Positions 44,772-53,020 of a DNA stretch of 64,000 nucleotides are shown here, one piece after another. Location of the stretch: positions 434,001-498,000 of the forward strand of contig CAXXQT010000006.1 in assembly GCA_963674575.2 (NCBI GenBank). The letters are read 5' to 3'. Every line of letters starts with the position of its first letter. The stretch's first letter is position 1. The DNA comes from JAAYAY01 sp963674575 (GTDB taxonomy: Bacteria; Planctomycetota; Planctomycetia; Pirellulales; Thermoguttaceae). The notes beneath the pieces were generated by a model, which saw nothing but the letters and a program-made list of their open reading frames with translations, was not told the origin of the DNA and made no database searches. The translations under genes and the position numbers were made by a program.

Positions 44772-46274
44772 ATGATCTTGAATACGAAGACGAACCGGCC
44801 GGTTGCCCTGGCGTTTCTTGCGGTCCTTCTGCTGTCCCTCGTGGTGATGGGGGCGGAGCGGTGTGCGGCGGCGGAAAAGCCGCAGCCCAACATTGTCTTC
44901 ATCTTTATCGATGACATGGGCTGGCCCGACGTGGCCTGCTTCGGCCACGACTTCCACGAGACGCCGGTCATCGACAAGCTTTGTGCGGACGGGATGAAGT
45001 TCACCGACTTCTACGCGGCCACGCCCGTGTGCTCGTCGACGCGGAGCACGGTCCAGTCGGGGCAGTACTCGGCGAGAACGGCGGTCACCGATTTCATTCC
45101 CGGGCACTACCGGCCCTTCGAGAAGCTGATCGTGCCGCCCATCGAACACCAGTTGGCCGACGGGATCAAGACGCCGGGCGACGTGTTGGGAGCAGCGGGC
45201 TATGCGACGGGTTACTTCGGCAAGTGGCACTTGGGCAACGAAAAGACCCAGGGGCCTCACGTCCGCGGCTACCAGATTACCGCCCAAACGATGCCGAAGG
45301 AATTTCAGCAAACACGCAAGACGAAAGAGGCCGGTCCGAAACGTATGGACTTGCTCACCGACCAGACGCTGTGGTTCATCGAGCAGAACAAGGACCGGCC
45401 GTTCTTCGTGACCCTGTCGCACCATGCGGTGCATATTCGCCTGGAGGCCCGGCCCGAAACGATCGCGAAGTACGAGAAGAAGCCCAAGCCGGACCACGGG
45501 GTGAACAATCCCGTCTACGCGGCCATGACCGAGGACCTGGATACGAGCATCGGTCGGATTCTCGACAAGCTCGACGAGTTGGGGCTGGCCGAGAACACGA
45601 TCGTGGTGTTTTCGTCGGACAACGGCGGTTTGCGGAAGATCTATACGGGCGTGGGCGAAGTCGTCTCGACCAACGCGCCCTTGCGCGACGAGAAGGGGAC
45701 CCTTTACGAGGGCGGGATCCGGGTGCCGATGATCGTGCGCTGGCCGGGCGTGGTCAAGTCGGGCACTGTGTGTGACGAACCGACGACGACGGCCGACTTG
45801 CTCTCGACCTTCTGCGAGATGGCGGGGGCGGATCTGCCGGATCAGCCCATCGACGGGGCCAGCCTGGTGTCGCTGCTGAAAGATTCGGAGTCGAACCTGG
45901 GACGGGAGGCGATCTACTTCCACTATCCCCACTACCATCACAGCCGGCCGGCGGGCGCCATCCGAATGGGCGACTGGAAGCTGATCGAGTTCTTCGACGG
46001 TTCTCCGATGGAACTCTACAACCTGGCCGACGACCTGGGCGAGTCGAAGAACCTGGCCCCGGACATGCCCGAAAAGGCGAAGAAGATGCAGGCCAAGCTG
46101 GCAGCATGGCGGACGGAGACGGGGGCTCGAATGCCAACGAAGAACCCCAAGTACGATCCGGCCCGGGCCGGCGAATGGTGGAACCGGGGGAAGAACGTGC
46201 CCATCGACGTGGAAGCGATGGCCAAGCATTACGAGAGCCGCCAGCAGAAGAAGGCGGCGGCGGAAGAGCACTAG
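44772..46274 (+). CDS. Secreted sulfatase with atypical CSSTR motif
   Basis: 500 residues. ATG at 44772 gives a signal peptide (VALAFLAVLLLSLVVMGAERCAAA region). The sulfatase domain starts NIVFIFIDDMGWPDV. The formylglycine site reads PVCSSTRSTVQSG, Cys near residue 87, so Ser replaces the Pro of the usual C-x-P-x-R. It then has GYFGKWHLGNEKT, LSHHAVH and VVFSSDNGGLRKI. The C-terminus is Lys- and Glu-rich. It is probably exported and active on sulfated glycans. If the Pro to Ser change blocks maturation, it would be inactive. Confidence 0.88.
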   Translation: MILNTKTNRPVALAFLAVLLLSLVVMGAERCAAAEKPQPNIVFIFIDDMGWPDVACFGHDFHETPVIDKLCADGMKFTDFYAATPVCSSTRSTVQSGQYSARTAVTDFIPGHYRPFEKLIVPPIEHQLADGIKTPGDVLGAAGYATGYFGKWHLGNEKTQGPHVRGYQITAQTMPKEFQQTRKTKEAGPKRMDLLTDQTLWFIEQNKDRPFFVTLSHHAVHIRLEARPETIAKYEKKPKPDHGVNNPVYAAMTEDLDTSIGRILDKLDELGLAENTIVVFSSDNGGLRKIYTGVGEVVSTNAPLRDEKGTLYEGGIRVPMIVRWPGVVKSGTVCDEPTTTADLLSTFCEMAGADLPDQPIDGASLVSLLKDSESNLGREAIYFHYPHYHHSRPAGAIRMGDWKLIEFFDGSPMELYNLADDLGESKNLAPDMPEKAKKMQAKLAAWRTETGARMPTKNPKYDPARAGEWWNRGKNVPIDVEAMAKHYESRQQKKAAAEEH

Positions 46275-46300
46275 GGAAAAGCGGTGGTAAGACGAGGACG

Positions 46301-46334
46301 GAACACTGATCTTCGCTAATCAACGCTAATCAGC
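46301..46334. repeat. CGCTAATCA direct repeat
   Basis: The stretch AACACTGATCTTCGCTAATC then AACGCTAATCAG contains two CGCTAATCA units 11 bases apart, between the convergent sulfatase and hypothetical genes. Similar TTAGCG pieces lie at 3775-3795 and 15725-15755. It may be another dispersed repeat. Confidence 0.45.
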
Positions 46335-46847
46335 TTGGCCGGAGTCCAGGCGGATCTGAAACGGTTGCCATTCTCCGGGCGGGTCCCATTCGCCGGTTCC
46401 GTGGATCATGTTGCCGTCGACAGCGTCGACAACCACGCCGTCAATCCCGAGCACATCGGATTGCCACAGGAGCGAACCATCCGGCGCAATTCTCTGGATG
46501 CGTTCATCGGAAGCAACCAGAAGATAATCACGGTTTGCGTAGAAATGACCGAAGTACGATCCAAGTTCGTGCCAGACAATATCACGAGAATCGAGATCCA
46601 GCAGATAGGCACGCTCGCCCCATCCGATGACGAGATGGTCGTGCCAGACCGTTGCATCACTGAATGCGAAGCACTCGTTGGAATTAAGAAAAGCATCGAC
46701 TCGCAGTATGGGGACACCGTCGTGCGCGAGCAATAGGTATCGGGCTGGTGTTCCCAAACCGGCCGTAGTATCGCCGATGCGGCAGGGCTCCATTTCGAGC
46801 CAAGGGTGACTGATGTATTCGGACCATGTGATCGTGTGGCTGGCCAT
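46326..46847 (-). CDS. Hypothetical protein, PQQ/propeller-like repeats
   Basis: 173 residues, no signal peptide. The sequence reads as a series of short beta strands with blade-like repeats: YLLLAHDGVPILRVDAF, VWHDHLVIGWGERAYLLDL, YLLVASDERIQRIAPDGSLL. This resembles a two- to three-blade fragment of a propeller. Similar short proteins can be immunity or accessory proteins, but nothing here shows that. It shares orientation with the next gene downstream of an 80-base gap, perhaps an operon. Real gene likely; function unknown. Confidence 0.5.
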   Translation of the reverse strand: MASHTITWSEYISHPWLEMEPCRIGDTTAGLGTPARYLLLAHDGVPILRVDAFLNSNECFAFSDATVWHDHLVIGWGERAYLLDLDSRDIVWHELGSYFGHFYANRDYLLVASDERIQRIAPDGSLLWQSDVLGIDGVVVDAVDGNMIHGTGEWDPPGEWQPFQIRLDSGQAD

Positions 46848-46927
46848 GAATGAAGTCTCTGAAGCAAGAGCCTAATATCATCAGGATTCCCGCATTCCAT
46901 AGTTGCTCGAAGCTGAGTCCCGCTGGG

Positions 46928-47269
46928 TCAAGAATCGTCCCCAGTCCCTGCGGGATCGGGCCCCGTTGTGGAAGAGGTCTTGCTCGCGTGAATGAGGATA
47001 TAGGCGAACAAGACGATTGCCCATACTGAGCCGAGAACTGTCATCCAGATTGTGTATCGCGCGCCCATTGTTGCGCACATCGCCATGCCGCTCATGCTCA
47101 GGCCCCAGCCACGCAATTCCCTGGGAAGCCCGATTGCAACGACGAAGGCTGCGACGAAACTCCCCATAGCAATCGCAAAGGGAACGAGGTTCGTGCCACA
47201 CAACAGCCCTAAGGCTATCAAGGCAAAGCAGCGGACAAGCAGTGCTCGCGTCACTGAACGATGCTCCAT
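46928..47269 (-). CDS. Small three-helix membrane protein
   Basis: 113 residues with about three transmembrane helices (13-33, 36-55 and 72-92) and a polar tail (KTSSTTGPDPAGTGDDS). No family is recognised. It precedes the propeller-like protein gene on the same strand by 80 bases. The ATG at 47269 starts right before the first helix; no strong Shine-Dalgarno is seen. Confidence 0.5.
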   Translation of the reverse strand: MEHRSVTRALLVRCFALIALGLLCGTNLVPFAIAMGSFVAAFVVAIGLPRELRGWGLSMSGMAMCATMGARYTIWMTVLGSVWAIVLFAYILIHASKTSSTTGPDPAGTGDDS

Positions 47270-47488
47270 AACGACACGCGCTGAGTTGATTCGCGGATGT
47301 GGATTGATGAGATGACGCCGTCGGCCCGTCGGGCCGGGTTTGGAGCCTAGCAGAACACCCTGTTCGCATCAAGGGAATGGCGGGGCGTTGGCCCGCGTTA
47401 TCGGAGAGGAACTGGGCTTTGGGCGTCATTCGTCCCAAAGGAAGGCAAACGCGGTCCGTGGGCCGCCCGGCCCCCTCGACGCGCGAAG

Positions 47489-47563
47489 GAACCGCAGAAT
47501 GTCGAAGGGTTTGGGATAGAACACTTCGTGATTGGACATTCCTTGTTCGGTGTTCTGCGGTTC
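47489..47563. repeat. GAACCGCAGAA inverted repeat, copy 2
   Basis: GAACCGCAGAATGTCGAA at 47489-47506 and TTCGGTGTTCTGCGGTTC at 47546-47563 are complementary apart from a few mismatches, enclosing about 40 bases. The core matches the pair of direct units at 28399-28437. It lies in the gap between the hypothetical genes and the GntR operon. Confidence 0.75.
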
Positions 47564-47602
47564 ATGGCGGTTCGGGGTCCCGTGCGGCGCCCGGGACCTG
47601 CT

Positions 47603-47614
47603 GGGGGGGGGGGG
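47603..47614. repeat. G12 homopolymer tract
   Basis: Twelve consecutive G residues lie 36 bases upstream of the -35 of the GntR-ABC operon promoter. Long G tracts are prone to slippage. The tract is outside any gene, so changes would shift promoter-upstream spacing only. Confidence 0.9.
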
Positions 47615-47650
47615 CTGCTCATCTTTTTTCTGCTGGTTTGAAAAACTCGC

Positions 47651-47700
47651 TTGACAAATCGGCGGGAATGCCTACTGTACTAGGTAGCTAGTACGGAGGA
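47651..47700 (+). promoter_or_regulatory. Promoter with YtrA-type palindromic operator and strong RBS
   Basis: TTGACA at 47651-47656 and TACTGT at 47673-47678 (16-base spacing) form a likely promoter. Directly downstream is a perfect palindrome, GTACTAG-GTAG-CTAGTAC (47677-47694), with 7-base arms. It overlaps the -10 and the start point, ideal for repression by the GntR protein encoded next. GGAGGA (47695-47700) is the ribosome binding site for the ATG at 47707. Confidence 0.75.
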
Positions 47701-47706
47701 CGGGTC

Positions 47707-48108
47707 ATGTTCATTCATGTGGATCCGGCGAGCGAGCTGGCGATTTACGACCAGATCGTTCGGCAGGTGAAGTTCGCGGTGGCCGACGAGGCCGTTCAAT
47801 CGGGGGAGCTGGTTCCTTCGGTGCGGGAGTTGGCCCGGGAGTTGACGGTCAATCCGAACACGGTTGCCCGGGCCTATCGGCAGTTGCAGGCGGACGAGGT
47901 GTTGGAGTCGGTCCGCGGCACAGGGCTGTCGGTGGCCCAGGGGGCGGGGCCGCGGTGCCGAACGGAGCGAATGACGCTCATCCGGGGGCGCTTGCGGCAG
48001 GTTCTTCTGGAGGCCAAGCACAGTCGTCTCAATGGCGAGAGCCTGCGCGAGTTGATCGAGCAGGAATTGGCGGGAATCGAGCACGAGCAGGAAGGGGGTG
48101 AGGCATGA
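47707..48108 (+). CDS. GntR-family regulator, YtrA subfamily
   Basis: 133 residues, the short YtrA form. The winged HTH occupies residues 10-75: IYDQIVRQVKFAVADEAVQS, LVPSVRELARELTVNPNTVAR, and AYRQLQADEVLESVRGTGL. A small helical C-terminal dimerisation part follows. It is followed by an ABC ATPase gene with a 4-base ATGA overlap and presumably represses its own operon through the palindrome at 47677-47694. Inducers of YtrA-type regulators are often cell-wall or membrane stress signals. Confidence 0.92.
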   Translation: MFIHVDPASELAIYDQIVRQVKFAVADEAVQSGELVPSVRELARELTVNPNTVARAYRQLQADEVLESVRGTGLSVAQGAGPRCRTERMTLIRGRLRQVLLEAKHSRLNGESLRELIEQELAGIEHEQEGGEA

Positions 48109-49046
48109 GTTCGGTGATTGAGTTTAACGACGTATTCAAACGTTTTGGCTCGGAGCGAGCCTTGGACGGCGTTTCCTTCGAGGTTCCGGCCGGGACGGTT
48201 TTTGCCCTCCTGGGCGAGAACGGGGCGGGCAAGACGACGGCCATTCGGATCATGCTGGGCCTGGCCGGCGCCGATCGCGGCGAGGCGACGGTTCTGGGCA
48301 TGAAGAGCCGCTTGCACGGCGAGTCGATCCGGCGGCGGGTGGGCTACGTGGCGGAACGGCCCACGCTCTACGACTGGATGACCGTGCGGGAGATCGGCTG
48401 GTTTGCCTCCGGATTCTACCCCGATGGATTTCTCACCCGCTATGTGCAGCAGGCCGAGCGTTTTGTTCTGCCGATGAAGCGGAAGATCAAGGCCATGTCG
48501 AAGGGGCAGCGGGCGAAGGTCTCGCTGGCCCTGGCGTTGGCCCACGACCCGGAGTTGATGATTTTGGACGAGCCCACGTCGGGGCTCGACGCCCTGGTGC
48601 GGCGGGAGTTTCTGGAGAGCATGGTGGACCGGGCCGCTTCGGGAAAGACGGTGTTTCTTTCGAGCCACCAGATCGGCGAGGTGGAGCGGGTGGCCGACGT
48701 GGTGGCGATCCTTCGGAAGGGCAAGTTGCTCGCGCTGGAGCGTCTCGACGAATTGAAGAAGCGAATTCGCGAGGTGACGGTGACCCTGGCCGAGGGAGCG
48801 GAAGGGACCGTGCCGCCGGCGCTGGCGGAATTGAACGGCCGGCTGTTGAGTCGTCGGCAGCGGGGCCACCAATGGCAGGCGTTGGTGGATCGGATGCCCG
48901 AGGGACTGGACACGGCGCTCCGCGCTGAGGAGGACGTGTACGCTGTGGAGGTTCGCTCGCCGAATTTGGAAGAGATTTTTGTGGCCTACATGGAACGTCC
49001 GGAAAGCGGTCCGTCGGTGGCGGAGGCCGAGGAGGTGACACCATGA
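48105..49046 (+). CDS. ABC transporter ATP-binding protein (ABC-2/CcmA type)
   Basis: 313 residues. Walker A LLGENGAGKTTAIR near residue 40, Q-loop region, signature MSKGQRAKVSLALAL, Walker B LMILDEPTSGLD, and switch LSSHQIGEVERVADV. The C-terminal 90 residues form an accessory domain (LKKRIREVTVTLAEGAEG...), as in YtrB/CcmA proteins. It overlaps the regulator gene and the permease gene by 4 bases each (ATGA), so all three are coupled. It drives the ABC-2-type membrane partner. Confidence 0.93.
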   Translation: MSSVIEFNDVFKRFGSERALDGVSFEVPAGTVFALLGENGAGKTTAIRIMLGLAGADRGEATVLGMKSRLHGESIRRRVGYVAERPTLYDWMTVREIGWFASGFYPDGFLTRYVQQAERFVLPMKRKIKAMSKGQRAKVSLALALAHDPELMILDEPTSGLDALVRREFLESMVDRAASGKTVFLSSHQIGEVERVADVVAILRKGKLLALERLDELKKRIREVTVTLAEGAEGTVPPALAELNGRLLSRRQRGHQWQALVDRMPEGLDTALRAEEDVYAVEVRSPNLEEIFVAYMERPESGPSVAEAEEVTP

Positions 49047-51832
49047 CAGGTCGCTACTTCTCCAGGCATCTTTTCTGGAAGGAATGCCGCCAGATGCAGG
49101 GCTTCTGGCTCGGAGTTCTGGGGCTGATCGTGGTGCTCCAGATCGTCGTGACGCTTGTCATGGTGACGACCGGCGAGGAGAAGCACTTGGCGGAGGCGTT
49201 GCTCGGCGTGGCGGTCATGCTTCCGGTTCTCTACGCGTTGGGAAGCGGGGCCGCCTTGTTTGCCATGGAGCACGAGACTGGGACGTACGATTTCTTGCGA
49301 GCGCTGCCGACCCGCCCGGGCGCATCGCTGCTGAACAAGTTGGCCTTTGCGGCGGTGAGCACGCCCCTGCTGGTGGTGGCCGGGGGACTGTCTGCGGCGA
49401 TTCCGGCGTGGCTGTTGGGTTGCGGCGAGATTCGGCTACTGGAAGCAATACTAGCGTGGGCTTGTGCTGCTGCTTACCTTTTCGTGTGGGCCGTGTTCTT
49501 CTCGCTGCTGGTGCGTCAGGTGGTGAAGGCTGCCGTGCTGGCGATATTCGTGGCCCTGTTCTGCCTGCTGCTTCCTATCGGACTTCTGCGTGACATGAGC
49601 GGACTGACCGAGAATTCCGCGATTGCCGTGATTGGTCCCACGATCTTCCTCACGGTAGCGGTTCTCGACGTATGGCTCGGCCTGCGCTGGTTTCGAGAGG
49701 CAGGGACGTGGAAATTCGTACCACAGCGGAGCATATCAGACGAAGAGTTGGCCATCGAAGGCGCCTTTGCGTTGGAGCGGATGCCGTCGAAGCGAGGGCC
49801 GTTTCTTCATTTGTTGTGGCATCAATGGAGGCAATCGCGGGGCATGGTGTGGACGTTTTCGATCGTCTTGTTTCCCGTGTTGTTTGTCTTGGCCGGGCCT
49901 GTCTTCGAGGGATGGAACTGGGCGCGCTGGTTCCTGGCATCTTGGGCGCCGCTTGCCCTCTTTGCGGGGATCTTGATCATTCCCCTGGCTGGAAGCGGTG
50001 TGTTTGTGGGGGACCAGAAGCGGCTGCAGTTTCGATTTCTGACGGAGCGGGGAGTCTCGCCTCGCCAGGTGTGGTGGAGCCGGCAGTCGGTCTGGCTGGG
50101 GGCGATGGCGGTTTGGGGGCCGATCGTCGGCGTGTTTTTTCTCTTCTTCTTGCTTCAATTGGTTCTGCCCCGGGGCACGGATTGGGCCAGGCACGTTCCT
50201 TTCGTGGCGTTTCCGTTGGCGGCCGTCCTCTGTGTGCCGGTGGCCTTCTGTTTCGGCCAATTCTGCTCGATGATGTTTCGCTCGGGAGTTCTTTCGGGGA
50301 CCGTTGCGGTGGTGGGCTCCCTTTTTCTCGCCCAGTGGTCTCTGTATATGGCCATTCTGCACGTGCCGCTTGTCTTCTCGGTTCTGCCGATCCCGATCGT
50401 GCTTTTAATCGCGACGCGCTTGCGAACGCGAGGATGGATGCTGGAGCGGAACACGGTGGGGGCTTGGCTGCCGGTGGTGTTGGTGGTGTTGATTCCGGCC
50501 GTGCTGATTCCGTGGGGCGTGTGTTCGTATCGGGCCTACCAGTATCCGCCGGTGGATCCTGGCTTCGACGTGGCGGCCTTCACGGCCCCGGCCTCGCCGG
50601 CGGCGCAAGAGACGGCGAGGATGTATCGGGAAGCGGCAGGGCTTTTTGATGAGGGTGGGGATGGAGAGAAGGCCCTTGCGTTGCTGATGGCGGCGAGTCG
50701 GCGGCCTGAATGCGATAGGCTGGATGGCTATTTTCCGAGCCCTGACGATCATGTCGAGGCTGCTCATCGAATGGGGGAGGCCGTGCTCGAACAGGGGCAG
50801 CGGCTTCAGGAGAAGGGAGACTTGGACGGAGCCGCGAAGTGCTATCTGACAGCCCTGCGGATGACGCAGCAGTGGTGTTCTCACGCCTCGACGCCCCTTT
50901 CTTACCAGAAGACGGTATATGACGCCCAGCAGAGTCTCATCGCCTGGTCCGTCCAACCGGGACAGTCCAAGGAGACGATTCTGAAGGTTCTTCGAAGCGT
51001 GGAGGAGATCACGCAACAGCCTGTTCCCATGGACAACGTGATCCGATCTCAGTACGTCGAACTGCACAAGGTATTGACGGGCGAGATGGCAGATATGTAC
51101 CAGTGGATGTCGCCCGGATCGGCCGATGCTGGGGCAGCGATGGCGATCTACCGGTTGCCATGGGAGCGGGAGCGGGCAGAGCGATTGCTTGCATGGATTG
51201 TCTCTCGAGAGTTGAAGAAATACCGGGACTTGCAGGCCGAGCTTGCCAACGGCTGGCCCGTTCGTCTCGAACCTGCCATTCCGCAACGAACCTCCTACTG
51301 GATGAACTTGACTCCGGACGTGTGGGCTCAACAGATCGATCTGCGGTGGGTAGGCGGGGTTGCGGTCGCGTTCGAGGTGGAGCGCCAAGCGCTGCGTCTT
51401 CAGATGGCCCTGGCCGCCTGGCAATTGGAACACGGATCGTTGCCGAAGGAGTTGGAGGAACTGAAGGGAGAATATTTGGCCGAGGTGCCGCCGGATCCCT
51501 ACTCGGGGGAACCGTTTGTCTATTTTCCCAAGGGCTTGAGCCAGCTCGTTACTCGGTACGTGGGGCCGAGGGGGCTTGAGGAGTGGGTTGGCCAAAAGGC
51601 CGTTGAATCAGAGAGGGTGGGACTGGTCACGTCCTCGCCATTTCAGTTCCGCACCGTTCTCGAGGGAGGGGAGCCGTTTTTTTGGAGCACGGGCCCCGGG
51701 ATCTCCGTTGGCAGGCCAGTGAACTCTTCCCCCTCCTCGAAATACCAGGTGCGTCAAGGATATCAGCACCCAGCCTCGCCGGAGGATATCTGGACGGCAG
51801 GCTACGCGTTTCCTATCCCTCAACCGGACTGA
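49043..51832 (+). CDS. ABC-2-type permease with large soluble C-terminal domain
   Basis: 929 residues, about twice the usual ABC-2 permease length. Residues about 1-505 hold around 12 hydrophobic helices in two groups (before and after a soluble loop near 225-260, SDEELAIEGAFALERMPSKR), so two ABC-2 units may be fused. From about residue 515 the protein is soluble and mostly helical: LFDEGGDGEKALALLMAASR, EQGQRLQEKGDLDGAAKCYL, resembling TPR-like pairs. It ends in a region like the C-terminus of planctomycete secreted hypotheticals (LQMALAAWQLEHGSLPKELE; PPDPYSGEPF). Substrate unknown. Confidence 0.8.
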   Translation: MTGRYFSRHLFWKECRQMQGFWLGVLGLIVVLQIVVTLVMVTTGEEKHLAEALLGVAVMLPVLYALGSGAALFAMEHETGTYDFLRALPTRPGASLLNKLAFAAVSTPLLVVAGGLSAAIPAWLLGCGEIRLLEAILAWACAAAYLFVWAVFFSLLVRQVVKAAVLAIFVALFCLLLPIGLLRDMSGLTENSAIAVIGPTIFLTVAVLDVWLGLRWFREAGTWKFVPQRSISDEELAIEGAFALERMPSKRGPFLHLLWHQWRQSRGMVWTFSIVLFPVLFVLAGPVFEGWNWARWFLASWAPLALFAGILIIPLAGSGVFVGDQKRLQFRFLTERGVSPRQVWWSRQSVWLGAMAVWGPIVGVFFLFFLLQLVLPRGTDWARHVPFVAFPLAAVLCVPVAFCFGQFCSMMFRSGVLSGTVAVVGSLFLAQWSLYMAILHVPLVFSVLPIPIVLLIATRLRTRGWMLERNTVGAWLPVVLVVLIPAVLIPWGVCSYRAYQYPPVDPGFDVAAFTAPASPAAQETARMYREAAGLFDEGGDGEKALALLMAASRRPECDRLDGYFPSPDDHVEAAHRMGEAVLEQGQRLQEKGDLDGAAKCYLTALRMTQQWCSHASTPLSYQKTVYDAQQSLIAWSVQPGQSKETILKVLRSVEEITQQPVPMDNVIRSQYVELHKVLTGEMADMYQWMSPGSADAGAAMAIYRLPWERERAERLLAWIVSRELKKYRDLQAELANGWPVRLEPAIPQRTSYWMNLTPDVWAQQIDLRWVGGVAVAFEVERQALRLQMALAAWQLEHGSLPKELEELKGEYLAEVPPDPYSGEPFVYFPKGLSQLVTRYVGPRGLEEWVGQKAVESERVGLVTSSPFQFRTVLEGGEPFFWSTGPGISVGRPVNSSPSSKYQVRQGYQHPASPEDIWTAGYAFPIPQPD

Positions 51833-52440
51833 TTTTCGCGAGAGCGCCTCTTTTCCTGAAAATCCTTGTGCGCTTGAAGCGAAGATGGTGTTGAATAGGT
51901 TACGGGAACTTTTTCAAGAATCGCCCCAAACTTGCGAACATCTTTTGTGTTGACTACGTCGTCTAGTAGTGAAACGCAACGCGGTGTGTTTCGTTGAGCT
52001 TTGTGGTGGTTTGCCCAGGGGGGCATTTGGCAGGAAGCGGGCCGTTTTCGATCGTTTGTTGAAGTTGGTGGAATGATGGAACGGCTCCCGGTGGGGGGGC
52101 AGAGGAGAAGAGGAAGAAGGCTAGAGGGGATCGCCAAGCGATTTGCGAGGCGAATGTCGTGATCTTGGCGCCGCAATCAAGGACGGAGGCGCCGGGGTTG
52201 CGATCATCGTGTGGGGTATCGAACATGAGAGAATCCGAATTCAATTCCTGTTGTCTGGAAGAGGCCCTTGCCTGGTTGGATCCGTCGCTCGCACGGCGAC
52301 GGGAGCCGCCACAGAAGGAAACCTCGGAAGTTCGATCCGACAGTCTCTCGCAAGTGGAAGCGGAAGGAGAGGCTCTGGGCCTGGCTCCCCGCTCGCGGCA
52401 AGGGGGCTCGGGGAGGTTTTAGCCGAGGCTACTCCGGTTC
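51833..52440. other. Intergenic region, no gene seen
   Basis: About 608 bases after the permease gene. G-rich runs (52017-52024 and 52091-52100) and low-complexity purine stretches are present. Two short open frames near 52143-52532 have no family features. Together with the repeat block and the bases up to 53020 this makes a gap of nearly 1.2 kb, the longest in the window. Confidence 0.4.
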
Positions 52441-52609
52441 AGCCCGGCTGCTTTGATCACGAAGCAAACCGGTGTGGCAGCCCCAAGGATCGCCTGATTT
52501 GCAGCCGGGCTTTTTGGGGCGGCGGCGATTGAGGAGAAGAGCCGGGCTACCTCCGCAACCTCTACGATCGGGCTTCCGAATGGGAGGTGGTTCATTCAAG
52601 AGCCCGGCT
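52441..52609. repeat. AGCCCGGCT palindromic repeat cluster
   Basis: Four nonamers are present: AGCCCGGCT at 52441 and 52601, and AGCCGGGCT at 52503 and 52540, so two hairpins of about 70 bases lie side by side (52441-52511 and 52540-52609). This is the fourth locus of the family first listed at 8186-8560. Confidence 0.8.
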
Positions 52610-53020
52610 AATCCGGTTCAGCCCGCGGGCGGTTCGACTTGACGAAACGCTTGGGGCGCTCGAACAATTCCGTCGTTGCACGAGTTGGAATGGACAGGAG
52701 GATGTCGTGTTCATTCCTGGGCAATCGGGCAACATCGCTGATGCCGGCAGGTTGTCCGCGCGTTTTCTGCCATCCCGAGGCTTTGTTTTCTCGGATTTTT
52801 TCGGAGCAGGCGGCGATTTGTTCGTTTGGTCCCCAGGGCTTGGGGGAGACCCGGTCTGAAAGGTCCTTCACCGAGCAACCACGCGACAGAGTCTTTTTGT
52901 CAGATTTGCCTGTCAAAAAACTTTGCGTGAATGTCCGTGGATGCGTCAGGGCTTGGGCTGAGAATTTCCCAGAATTTGACGTTCTGCGGAGCGGAATGCC
53001 CGCATATTCCATAACACACC
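52610..53020. other. Upstream region of the cytochrome cluster, no gene seen
   Basis: 411 bases. Open frames here (from 52587 and 52639) lack family sequence and are rejected. The region should carry the promoter of the cluster; a T-rich part lies at 52770-52805 and another at 52885-52925, but I cannot name the elements. Confidence 0.35.
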
